Below are positions 31,490 through 40,680 of a stretch of 64,000 nucleotides of DNA, piece by piece. The notes beneath the pieces are model-generated. The model ran no database searches, was not told the DNA's origin, and was given only the letters and a program-made list of their open reading frames with translations. The DNA lies in assembly GCA_001314865.1 (NCBI GenBank), contig LJZR01000012.1, forward strand, positions 92,223-156,222. The letters are read 5' to 3'. How positions within the stretch are numbered: the first letter of the stretch is position 1; each line of letters opens with the position of its first letter. Source of the DNA: Phormidesmis priestleyi Ana (lineage in GTDB: Bacteria > Cyanobacteriota > Cyanobacteriia > Phormidesmidales > Phormidesmidaceae). The position numbers and the translations under genes were made by a program.

Positions 31490-31828
31490 CTATTCGTCGC
31501 TTTTAGTGAGGCCCAGACCGTTGTCTCGGGAGTAGCGATCCATAAAGCGAATAAAGCGATCCCATTCTGCTTGGCCTCGCATCACAAAAACCGCTTCGAC
31601 ACCGGCAGGTTCGCCGTTGACGAATTTGCCGTTGACATCGCGTGTGGTCAGCTCGCCTTCCTCATCTACCATATACAGCCCGGTAATCTCACCGCCTGCT
31701 TCGATCAGCGCCTTGGGCCGATCAAAATAGAAGGTTGCCGTGCCATCGGAGAGATCTTTGGCTCGGGTGATGCGGATGTCGGGGACAACGTCTTCTTTGA
31801 CCCCTCGGGAGAATTGCATTTCAGCCAT
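31490..31828 (-). CDS. psb28: Photosystem II protein Psb28
   Basis: MAEMQFSRGVKEDVVPDIRITRAKDLSDGTATFYFDRP...GLYMVDEEGEL. Confidence 0.95.
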   Translation of the reverse strand: MAEMQFSRGVKEDVVPDIRITRAKDLSDGTATFYFDRPKALIEAGGEITGLYMVDEEGELTTRDVNGKFVNGEPAGVEAVFVMRGQAEWDRFIRFMDRYSRDNGLGLTKSDE

Positions 31829-31927
31829 GGTTGAGTTTTTTATGGTTGGTTTTCGTTACGCAGTTGTGATGCTTTAGTTTCTCATTTTATTGAACCTTAT
31901 TAAACTACCTCATGGAATCAGCCGCCG

Positions 31928-34081
31928 CTAGCTGAGAATGACCTGGTCGGGAGAGGCGATCGCAGGCATTTTGTCGGCCAAAACGAGGGCTTGATAGACC
32001 ATGGCAGAGACTTCTGCGCGGCTCGCAGCGCGGCTAGGCCGAAGTTCTGAGAGAACGGGATGGTTGAACACTAGGCCCAACTGGGTCGCACAGACGACGG
32101 CATCAATTGCGTAGGTGGGAATGTCAGCTCGGTCAGTGTAGACCTGAAGCGATCGCGATCGCGCCCTTAGCAAATCAGCCGATTTGAGGTTTAGGCCACT
32201 GACCAAGGCGAGCAATGCTTGCAGCTTAGTTAGCGGATAGTTGGGGTCAAAGGTGAGGTCAGGAAAGCCCGACATAAAATTGGCGCGGTAGGCTCGCTGA
32301 ATCACCAACGCACCCCAGAAGCTCTCAGGCACATCGCGAAAGGAAATGGCAGGCCGCACTGGCGCGGGGTCGAAGGCACCGACGATGAGCGCCGCAAACT
32401 GGGCCCGAGTCATGGGCGCATCTGGCTGAAAGGAGCCATCGCGAAAACCGCTGAGCCAGCCTTTTTGTACCAGCGGATCAATAAAGGATTTGGCCCAATG
32501 ACGCGCTGAGAGATCGGTAAAGTTGGCAGCGGCAGCAGCAGCCTGCGAAATAAAAGGCGAGGCGAGGCGTGGCGTGGTTCCTGCTGCGACTAATGCCTGA
32601 TGCACTAACGCTGCTGTCTCAGCGCGGGTAATGGGATCTAAAGGTCGTAACTGATAGGGATTGGGGTAGCTGACAATGAGCTCGCGCTGGGTAGCCGCTG
32701 CAACTGGCTCAATGGCATAGCTGGGAATTTGGGCGCGATCGCGATACACCAGCAGTGACTCTGAACGGCCACTGCCCAGGGCCAACCCATTCACCAAAGC
32801 AACGATGGCCTGCACCCGTGTCATGGGCGCATCAGGGCGAAACATGCCATCTGGGAAGCCCGCAATAAACCCTTGCACCTGCGCCTGACGGATCGCTGGC
32901 GCCGCCCAAAAACTCGTCGCTACATCACGAAACCGAATCGGGGGACGAATGGCCTCTACAGTAGGGAAAGAAGCGGCCACCAAAGCCGCAAACTGGGCAC
33001 GCGTGACCTGGCTATCTGGCCGAAACGTCCCGTCAATGAAGCCTTTTACCAGCGCTTTCTCGGCCAGTGCTTCCACAAAGGGCGCTGACCAATGTCCGAC
33101 TAAGTCATTGAAGCGGCTGTCTAAGCTGAGGCCCGCGAGGGGATCGGGATCGGGCGAGGGTAGAGGCAAAGGCAGCGGCGTTGGCTCGACGTTGCCTAGC
33201 AAAACCGCTGGCACTGCAACTTCCGCCGGGATTTGGCTCGCGAGGTAAGTCACTAGGCCCTGCACTCGTATTGGGTTCAGCTGGTTGCCAGCCGTGGCCA
33301 GGGGGGCAGCGGCATCGTTGCGAATGTCGTCAGTTTTGCCTTCAAATTGGTTCTCGCCCAAGTCCTGAGGATGGCCGATGTCTGGTTCGGCGCGGTCTTT
33401 CACCCACAAGGCGACTTCCTGACTGGCGATCGCCTGATTTTTGCGCAGTACAGGGCGAGCAAAGTTAGCCGTTACAATGGCATACCGATTTCCCGTGAGC
33501 TGATTGTCAATCACCAGCGGCGCGGCCTGATCACCAATGACAATCCCTTCGCCCGTGCGCTCGAATATATTTTGGCGAATCTCGCCCTTCGCTTGGGCGC
33601 GCATGGTGAGGCCGCTACCGCCATTGCCGATAAATTCATTTTTAGAGATAAACGGACATGCTTTTTGGGTGGCTACCAGGCCATGCTGCTGGCAGTTCAG
33701 CAGCCGGTTGTTCACTACTAGGGCAACCCCTTCATTGGCCAGAATGCCGCTACCTTGGGGGTTGGTAATGGTCACCTCACGCAGCTGAGCGCGATCGCCC
33801 AGCACCACCGTTACATTGTCAGTGATAGCGTTGTCATTCGTGGCATTGTCAGCAGGGCCACCGCCAGTAATAACCACGGCCTGACGGGTAGTGCCAGCAA
33901 TCGTAACGCCTGCTGGCACCACTAGCGGAAAGCGTTCTCCCGCCTGATAGGCGCCCGGCGCAAGCTGCACTACGCCGCCGGGACGAGCCCGTTGTAATGC
34001 CCGAGTCACCGTTCTAAACGGAAACTGAGCTGTACCCTCATCAAGGTCCCGACCGGTAGGACTCACGTACACAACAGCCAT
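31928..34081 (-). CDS. DUF1565/right-handed parallel beta-helix plus SLH-domain protein (two SLH triplets)
   Basis: VYVSPTGRDLDEGTAQFPFRTVTRALQRARPGGVVQLAPGAY; repeated 'FxDxxxxFWAxxAIxxAxxxGFIxGFPDGxFRPDxPMTRxQ'. Confidence 0.88.
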   Translation of the reverse strand: MAVVYVSPTGRDLDEGTAQFPFRTVTRALQRARPGGVVQLAPGAYQAGERFPLVVPAGVTIAGTTRQAVVITGGGPADNATNDNAITDNVTVVLGDRAQLREVTITNPQGSGILANEGVALVVNNRLLNCQQHGLVATQKACPFISKNEFIGNGGSGLTMRAQAKGEIRQNIFERTGEGIVIGDQAAPLVIDNQLTGNRYAIVTANFARPVLRKNQAIASQEVALWVKDRAEPDIGHPQDLGENQFEGKTDDIRNDAAAPLATAGNQLNPIRVQGLVTYLASQIPAEVAVPAVLLGNVEPTPLPLPLPSPDPDPLAGLSLDSRFNDLVGHWSAPFVEALAEKALVKGFIDGTFRPDSQVTRAQFAALVAASFPTVEAIRPPIRFRDVATSFWAAPAIRQAQVQGFIAGFPDGMFRPDAPMTRVQAIVALVNGLALGSGRSESLLVYRDRAQIPSYAIEPVAAATQRELIVSYPNPYQLRPLDPITRAETAALVHQALVAAGTTPRLASPFISQAAAAAANFTDLSARHWAKSFIDPLVQKGWLSGFRDGSFQPDAPMTRAQFAALIVGAFDPAPVRPAISFRDVPESFWGALVIQRAYRANFMSGFPDLTFDPNYPLTKLQALLALVSGLNLKSADLLRARSRSLQVYTDRADIPTYAIDAVVCATQLGLVFNHPVLSELRPSRAASRAEVSAMVYQALVLADKMPAIASPDQVILS

Positions 34082-34209
34082 AAAGGAACCCCTAGCGACA
34101 AAACCAGAACTAGACCATCTTAATGGGTCGTCAGGAACCGTTAGAATGGAGGCATTGCATTAATTACATCGCTAACGCAAAAGCTGTACAAGCAGTAGAC
34201 GGGTTTCCT

Positions 34210-34662
34210 ATGGCAGATTGGCTCGAACATACCGTCCATGTGGATGTAGACGCCTCAGTAGAAAAGGTGTGGGAGATGTGGTCTGACTTAGAGCAGATGC
34301 CTCAATGGATGAAGTGGATTGACTCGGTAGAAATATTAGCGGATGACCCCAGTCTCTCTCGGTGGCGGCTCAATACAAGTGGGCTTTCTTTTTCTTGGCT
34401 GTCGCGAATTGCTAATATCATTCCTCAGCAAATTATTCAGTGGGAGTCAGTAGATGGTCTTCCCAATAAGGGGGCGATTCGCTTTTATGGCCATAAGGAC
34501 GGCACGAGCACGGTAAAAATGACTATTGCCTACGCACTGCCCAGCATTTTGGCCCGCCTGATGATGAGCAGTTCATTTGTAGATCAGGTGGTAACCTCAA
34601 CCTTACAGGCAGATTTAGATAGGTTTAAAGCAATGGCTACCGAAGAACAAACCGAGCCGTAA
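34210..34662 (+). CDS. SRPBCC (polyketide cyclase/dehydrase-like) protein
   Basis: MADWLEHTVHVDVDASVEKVWEMWSDLEQMPQWMKWIDSVEIL; ORF opens at 34123. Confidence 0.8.
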   Translation: MADWLEHTVHVDVDASVEKVWEMWSDLEQMPQWMKWIDSVEILADDPSLSRWRLNTSGLSFSWLSRIANIIPQQIIQWESVDGLPNKGAIRFYGHKDGTSTVKMTIAYALPSILARLMMSSSFVDQVVTSTLQADLDRFKAMATEEQTEP

Positions 34663-34731
34663 CCCACGAAAATGGAGCCATCATAAAGCCGTCATAAAAT
34701 GGGAATTACAGTGGTTTCGACGGGTTCGACG

Positions 34732-37395
34732 ATGGCTAACGCATTAGAGGCACTGCGATCGCAAAATCTAACCGACCTTTTCACCCAAGCACTCGGCTGG
34801 CAACCCGTGGAAAAAAGTCCAGCGGCCCAGCAACAAGCGCTGCGAATACTAGGCGAATCTTGCTGCCCAATCGCCTACCGTGACGGTGTAGTTGTATGGC
34901 AGGTACTGCTCAGTAAAGATTTTCAGCTGACACCGGCTAGCAAGGCACAAATTTATCAGTCGGTTTTAGCTGTTTCAACGCAGGCCACTTCGGCGCAGAC
35001 TACTTCAGTGCAGACCACTTCAGCGCAGACCACTTCAGCGCAGACTACTTCAGCGCAGACCACTTCAGCGCAGGCCACTTCAGCGCAAGCCGGTTTAGCG
35101 CAAGCGAGTGAACAGACAAAACTACCCCTAGTCATTTTTGTCGATGCGGCTAAAACGCGCAGCCTATGGTGTCAATCCTTACAAGAGAGCGCTTTGTATG
35201 TTGTAGGACAGCCCACTACGCTGTGGAGGTATCGTTTACAACGGTTTTCACAGAGTGCTTGCGGTCTTTTTCCTACGGCTAAAACCAAAACCATAGACGC
35301 TAAGTACGCCGTTTTTGAGCAGCTCATACAAGGTCTCTACGACCATATTAGCGGTGTTAGCAACAGCACCGATCGGCAGCGATACGCGGTGCTGACCCTG
35401 CAGCGGCTGATTTTTGTGCAAAGCATACAGATTAAAGGCTGGCTGAATGGAGAGAGCTGGTATTTGCAAACCCGTTTTGAAACCGCGCTACAACAGGGAG
35501 AGAATTTGTTCTTTACAACCTGTTTGCAACCGCTTTATCAAAGTTTGGCACTGCCTGCGTTAGAAAGACCTTTGTCGTTGGTTCAAACGGTTGGCAGCAC
35601 ACCTTTTTTGGGTCATCTGTTTGGATTGCATCCGTTAGAGCAGCGCTATGCCGACATCAATATTGCCGACAGACCGTTTGAAGCAATATTAGGCTGGATG
35701 AGTGAGCAGACGAGCGCAGGTAGCTTTAATCCTTGGCTAAGTGCAGATTTAGGCAGCTGGCTAGAGCGGTACTGGGCAAGTCGTACACAGCCAGACGCGG
35801 GCTATGTAGGAGATTTTGAACTGGCAAGTCGATTGTGCGATCGCACCCTCGACCCCCTACTCTCTCAACGCATCAGCAATTCTCCCAACACAGAAACGGC
35901 CCAGCTGATCTCGCACTCATCACTCAACGAACGATTGTTCCAGGCCACACCCAACACCTGCCGCCAGCTTATTCAAGAAATCCTCCCGACACTGCGAGTT
36001 CTCGATCCAGCCTGTGGCAGCGGCAACCTGCTCGCTGCAATCAATCAGCGGCTACTCGATATCTTCAGCGTTTTAACCGGCTACACTCAGCAAAGCCAAG
36101 ATGCCCAGCTTAAAATTTGGCAGTCGAGCCTTTTAGATCAGAATTATTTAGATCAAAATTATTCGGATCAAAATTATTCAACCGCCAACAATTCGGAACC
36201 CACCCATCAGCGCTTAACCCGCCAAGAGAAGGCAACCCAGCGGCAGCTGATATCAGAAACAAACATTTTGATCAATCTTCAAATCCGGGTGTTCAAAAAC
36301 AATCTCTACGGCGTTGACCTTTCGGCAGGTGCGGTAGAATCGGCCCATTTTCTGCTGCTGCTGCATCTCGTGACACTCGCCCAAGTGGCCGAACAAATCG
36401 AGCCGCTGTTTGATTTGTCCTTTAATGTGATGTCTGGCAATAGCTTAGTTGGCCTGATAGATGTTGATGAAGAGAGCTTTGATCAGATCGATGGTGGGGA
36501 CGGCCAGCTCAATGCTTTTCAAGGAAATTTGCTACAGCCACTAGCCGCAGAAGGCTATCAGACCATTCTTGCTGAGAAAAATTTGGCTTTAGAACATTAC
36601 AAATCTCGCAATCAGCTGTTAGCTGACGCGCGCAATATTCCAGCCTATGCAAGAGCTTCATTACTACGATCGGAAATTACTCAACTTGATAACAAAGCGC
36701 AAAACAAGCTAAACGCCTTACTACTGAGGCAAATGAGTCAGCAAATGGGCATTCAGTACAAAGCCATGCAGCTCAATGACAAGCCCCAGCGTCGCTTGCT
36801 GACGTTAGAGGATATCGATATTTTGCAGCCCTTTCACTGGGGATATCACTTCAACAGTATTATTCGGCAAGGCGGGTTTGACTGCGTAGTATGTGCGCCG
36901 CCTTGGGAGGCTTTTAGGCCGACAGCGGAAGATTTTTTTCAGCGATTTCAAGACCTAGCCGAAGCAAAAGGGATGAGCGCAAAAACATTAAAGACCTCTA
37001 AACAGGCTCTGGCCAAAGGAGATCCGGAGATTGCAGAAGCATGGCTGTTTTATCAAGAACAATATGCTTATGTTGCTGACTATTTTTATCGGAGTGAGCA
37101 CTATGCCCATCAAAACCCGACGGTAAATGGAGTGATCGTCCGCAACCAGATCAGAAAAGAGCGGCTTTTTGCCGAGCAATGCGTCAGCTTGCTGAGTGCT
37201 AACGGCATTGGCGCAATCCTTTTGCCTCAGCCTTTGTCAGCCATCGCTAAAGCAGAGACGCTTCAACAGTTTTTTGAGGAGAATACTGTATATGTAGAAC
37301 ATGCAGAAGATGTACAAGAGCCATCATCAAGAGAAACACCGGAACAACAGACCGTTTTGGTATGGCAAATGCAGAAAGATGCTTTACACGATTAA
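34732..37395 (+). CDS. N6-adenine DNA methyltransferase-like (Eco57I-related) protein with altered motif IV
   Basis: Motif I 'VLDPACGSGNLLAAINQRLL'; motif IV position reads 'FDCVVCAPPWEAF' instead of NPP[WYF]. ORF opens at 34699; ATG 34732 plausible. Confidence 0.75.
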   Translation: MANALEALRSQNLTDLFTQALGWQPVEKSPAAQQQALRILGESCCPIAYRDGVVVWQVLLSKDFQLTPASKAQIYQSVLAVSTQATSAQTTSVQTTSAQTTSAQTTSAQTTSAQATSAQAGLAQASEQTKLPLVIFVDAAKTRSLWCQSLQESALYVVGQPTTLWRYRLQRFSQSACGLFPTAKTKTIDAKYAVFEQLIQGLYDHISGVSNSTDRQRYAVLTLQRLIFVQSIQIKGWLNGESWYLQTRFETALQQGENLFFTTCLQPLYQSLALPALERPLSLVQTVGSTPFLGHLFGLHPLEQRYADINIADRPFEAILGWMSEQTSAGSFNPWLSADLGSWLERYWASRTQPDAGYVGDFELASRLCDRTLDPLLSQRISNSPNTETAQLISHSSLNERLFQATPNTCRQLIQEILPTLRVLDPACGSGNLLAAINQRLLDIFSVLTGYTQQSQDAQLKIWQSSLLDQNYLDQNYSDQNYSTANNSEPTHQRLTRQEKATQRQLISETNILINLQIRVFKNNLYGVDLSAGAVESAHFLLLLHLVTLAQVAEQIEPLFDLSFNVMSGNSLVGLIDVDEESFDQIDGGDGQLNAFQGNLLQPLAAEGYQTILAEKNLALEHYKSRNQLLADARNIPAYARASLLRSEITQLDNKAQNKLNALLLRQMSQQMGIQYKAMQLNDKPQRRLLTLEDIDILQPFHWGYHFNSIIRQGGFDCVVCAPPWEAFRPTAEDFFQRFQDLAEAKGMSAKTLKTSKQALAKGDPEIAEAWLFYQEQYAYVADYFYRSEHYAHQNPTVNGVIVRNQIRKERLFAEQCVSLLSANGIGAILLPQPLSAIAKAETLQQFFEENTVYVEHAEDVQEPSSRETPEQQTVLVWQMQKDALHD
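34981..35100 (+). repeat. In-frame 15-bp tandem repeat x8 encoding Q(T/A)TSA pentapeptides
   Basis: cagaccacttcagcg-type units read directly. Confidence 0.97.
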
Positions 37396-38064
37396 CGCAT
37401 CTATCAGCGCATCTATCAGCGCATCTATTTGAGAGTACAGCGCATCTTGGCTACTGACGTTGGTTAGCACATGATCGGCTTTTTCGCATTTTTCGCTCAG
37501 ACTCATCTGCGCATCTATTCGCAGCTGGGCAGCGGCTTCTGAGAGCTGGTTGCGCTTCATGAGCCGTTCTTTTTGCTGAGCAGGCTCGCAGGTAATCACC
37601 CAAATTTCAGAGACTAAATGGGTGAGATCTGCCTCAAAGAGCAACGGAATGGCGTACACCAGCATTTGTTCGGGTGGGAACATAGCGGTTACTGATTGAA
37701 ACCGGGCGCGTACAAAGGGGTGAATCTGTTGCTCTAACCATTCTTTTTCGGCTGGGCTGTTAAAAACCAAGCTGCCTAGCTGGGCGCGATTGAGTGTGCC
37801 ATCGGGTAGCAAAATGTTGGAACCATAGCGATCGCACACCCTTTTCAAAATTTCACTGCCTTTGGCGACGGCCTCCCGCGCATACACATCGGCATCTAGC
37901 ACTGGCAGACCGTATCGACGCGCTAAATAGTCCGACGCTGTACTTTTTCCGGTCGCGATGCCGCCTGTTAGGCCAATAATTCGTCTTGTCTGCGGCCTCG
38001 TCTGCGGTCTCTCTTTCAATGTCTCCAATCCTTCTTTCAATCTCCCTATCAATATCCCTATCAA
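37384..38064 (-). CDS. coaE: Dephospho-CoA kinase
   Basis: RIIGLTGGIATGKSTASDYLARRYGLPVLDADVYAREAV; 3x IDAL tail repeat. Confidence 0.93.
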   Translation of the reverse strand: MIGILIGRLKEGLETLKERPQTRPQTRRIIGLTGGIATGKSTASDYLARRYGLPVLDADVYAREAVAKGSEILKRVCDRYGSNILLPDGTLNRAQLGSLVFNSPAEKEWLEQQIHPFVRARFQSVTAMFPPEQMLVYAIPLLFEADLTHLVSEIWVITCEPAQQKERLMKRNQLSEAAAQLRIDAQMSLSEKCEKADHVLTNVSSQDALYSQIDALIDALIDALIV

Positions 38065-39620
38065 TGCGCCTGCTTTGCCCAGGTCTCTAGCTCAGCTGTT
38101 AGCCCAGCCAGGGTATATTCTTGGGCCTCAAGCGTGACTTTGCCTAGCAGCTCACGACAGTCGCGCGAGGTTTGCGGGCCGATAGAGGCGATCGCAACCT
38201 CATCTAGCAGTTCTAGCCACCGCTCGCCAAAGGTTTGTAACATCAGCTGGGCAAAGTGACGAACCGTTTTAGAACTGGCAAAGGTAATCGCATCCGCCTG
38301 ATGATTTTCGATAGCCTGCAAAGCTGCTGACGGAATACGCGCCGGACAGGCCGACTCATACGCCGGAACTTCAGTCACTCTCGCGCCTTTTGCCGTCATC
38401 GCTTGAACCAGCACCTCTCGCCCGCCGCTTTCTACCCGAGGGAACAACAGCTGCTTGCCCGCTGGATTTTCAGGAAAATGCTCAATCAAAGCATCGGCGA
38501 CAAAGGTGGGGGGAACAAAGTCGGCACAAAGCCCCCGCTGCTGTAAAAATCCGTTGGTTTTTGTGCCGACGACGGCAATCTTAAGATTGGCCAAATCACG
38601 GCAGTCTTTGCCCTGATGCAGCAGGCGATTTAAGAAAAAAGTAACCGCATTTGGAGAGGTCAGCAGTAGCCAGTCAAAGCGAGAGAGACGGGCGATCGCC
38701 TGATCCATCGGCTCCCAGCTAGCAGGCTCACGGATTTCTAGGGCAGGCAAGTCAATCACCTGAGCGCCTTTATTCATGAGCATTTGGCTAAACTGACCGG
38801 CCTGAGTCGCTGCCCGTGTGACCAAAATGGTTTTACCCGCTAGCGGCACTGAGGCGGCAGGGGGCGGCGTTAAGTAAGTTCGTAGCCCCACCACTTCACC
38901 CACAATCAGCACACAGGGAGACAACTGAGCTGATCCTACTAATTGCGGCATACTTAGTAGCGTCCCCTGCCAGATTTGCTGCTGAGGCTGGCTGGCCCAG
39001 CGCACCACGGCCATAGGTGTTTCAGGACGCTTGCCATGAGCGATTAAGCGATCGCAAATCACGCGCAAATGCCGCCCGCCCATCAGCAGCACCAGCGTAT
39101 CCAACCGAACCAGCATCGACCAGTCCAGCGCATCTAAATCATGCGCGGTAAACGCCCCAAATCCGCGACTCAGCACCGGGTCAGTCAGGGGAATCCCTGC
39201 CAGCAAAGGAGCCGCCAGCACCGAGGAGATCCCAGGCACCACTTCAAACGCGCAGTCAGCCGCCTTGAGCGCCTGAATTTCAGCAGCGGCTCGGCCAAAC
39301 ACGAACGGATCACCACTCTTGAGCCTTACTACCTGCTTGCCTGCCTGAGCTAGCCGCACCAGCAGCTGATTAATCTCCGATTGAGAAGTACTGGGCTTGC
39401 CCCCGCGTTTGCCCACATGCCACTGCTCACAGTTTGCCGCAAGCTCCTGTAGCAGGCTGCTATCGACCAAGGCGTCATACACTATGGCGTCAGCTCGGTT
39501 CAACAATCTGCGGCCCTGCACCGTCAAACAGTCAAGACTGCCTGGCCCTGCCCCTAACAGAAAAACCTTGCCGCGACGCTGGCCGCTACTTGATACAGAC
39601 CCAGATACAGACCCAGACAT
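38061..39620 (-). CDS. cobA-hemD: Fused uroporphyrinogen-III C-methyltransferase / uroporphyrinogen-III synthase
   Basis: N-term 'KVFLLGAGPGSLDCLTVQGRRLLNRADAIVYDALVD' (SUMT); C-term 'GKTILVTRAATQAGQFSQMLMNKGAQVIDLPALEI' (HemD). Confidence 0.92.
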   Translation of the reverse strand: MSGSVSGSVSSSGQRRGKVFLLGAGPGSLDCLTVQGRRLLNRADAIVYDALVDSSLLQELAANCEQWHVGKRGGKPSTSQSEINQLLVRLAQAGKQVVRLKSGDPFVFGRAAAEIQALKAADCAFEVVPGISSVLAAPLLAGIPLTDPVLSRGFGAFTAHDLDALDWSMLVRLDTLVLLMGGRHLRVICDRLIAHGKRPETPMAVVRWASQPQQQIWQGTLLSMPQLVGSAQLSPCVLIVGEVVGLRTYLTPPPAASVPLAGKTILVTRAATQAGQFSQMLMNKGAQVIDLPALEIREPASWEPMDQAIARLSRFDWLLLTSPNAVTFFLNRLLHQGKDCRDLANLKIAVVGTKTNGFLQQRGLCADFVPPTFVADALIEHFPENPAGKQLLFPRVESGGREVLVQAMTAKGARVTEVPAYESACPARIPSAALQAIENHQADAITFASSKTVRHFAQLMLQTFGERWLELLDEVAIASIGPQTSRDCRELLGKVTLEAQEYTLAGLTAELETWAKQAH

Positions 39621-40351
39621 GCCGCACTCGTCAATCCAATGCCTCTATTTTGAGTCACGACGGGCCTTTGTGCCTAACGGATCTGCATATACGCCCAGGT
39701 GATTCGCGACGGGTCTTAAATACATGGGCACACGGGCCTGTATGGGCGCATTCAAAAGCAAGCAACCCCAGGTAAGCATATTTTTTTGAACAGACCTATC
39801 GGAATTTTTATTTCAGAGAAAGATAAACTAAGCGAAATAAATATGTAGTTGCTTATCCACATGTCAAGAATCTTGTTGAAAATAAGTGAGGCCCCAGACG
39901 CTTGACATAAAATAGGCTTGTTCAAAGAAAATAGTCCTTTTCACCACTAACGCACTATTTTAGCCCTCTTAATTTAGCCCTTTTCTTTAGCCCTCTTGCT
40001 CTTAAATCGCCCTTTTCACACATGTGGTTTCTGGGCTTAAGGCTTTTGGACTTGGAGCTTCTGGACTTGGAAACGATTAAGCGGGATTTGAACATACGAA
40101 CTGTTGTTAGGCCAGTTGTTGAATCAGTTATTTGACTGAACATTTGACCAGATGTTTAACAGATAGTTGTTTGCAACTATTTCATAACTATCAAAGGCGG
40201 CAAACCTTTACGAGATACAGCCTTAAATCGCCCCTTTGGGATAGTATGAGCCTTTGCAAAAATACCTTTGCAGGCAACAGTTCTAGATTTTTTGTAACTA
40301 GCCTTTACCAATTTAAAGCCAAATTAGCGAGATCAAAGGAGATTCAGCACC

Positions 40352-40501
40352 ATGGCATTCTTCCAAACGCTCAACAGCATTTTCGTTTATCTGGCCGAAG
40401 GGGTCTATCGAATTTTCAGTCCCCATAGCGATGCCTATCCGGCAACAGGCATGCAGCCCTATAGTGGCATTCCCTACTCCAAACGATTCGATACCTGGTA
40501 A
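40352..40501 (+). CDS. Small 49-aa protein (absent from supplied ORF track)
   Basis: RBS-like aaaggag upstream; MAFFQTLNSIFVYLAEGVYRIFSPHSDAYPATGMQPYSGIPYSKRFDTW*. Confidence 0.65.
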   Translation: MAFFQTLNSIFVYLAEGVYRIFSPHSDAYPATGMQPYSGIPYSKRFDTW

Positions 40502-40583
40502 GGCTAACGATTCTGTCATCACAACATCTATACCCAAACTCAATCAATAAACTCAATCAATAGGCGCAATAAAAAAGCGCAAT

Positions 40584-40621
40584 AAAAAAGCAGGTAGAAA
40601 TTTTCCATTACCTGCTTTTTT
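40584..40621. terminator. Bidirectional terminator between the 49-aa gene and NDH-2
   Basis: aaaaaagcaggta (40584-40596)/tacctgctttttt (40609-40621). Confidence 0.9.
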
Positions 40622-40680
40622 TAAGCCATTTCATTCCGTTGAATTAACCTGCTGTGGCTCTAATCGTGGGACGACTAGAG

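Noticed and set aside
34699-34735. gggaattacagtggtttcgacgggttcgacg resembles a tmRNA 5' end
   Set aside because: Downstream sequence is continuous protein-coding (MANALEALRSQNLTDLF...) with no tag ORF or matching 3' acceptor stem/TPsiC arm; likely coincidence.
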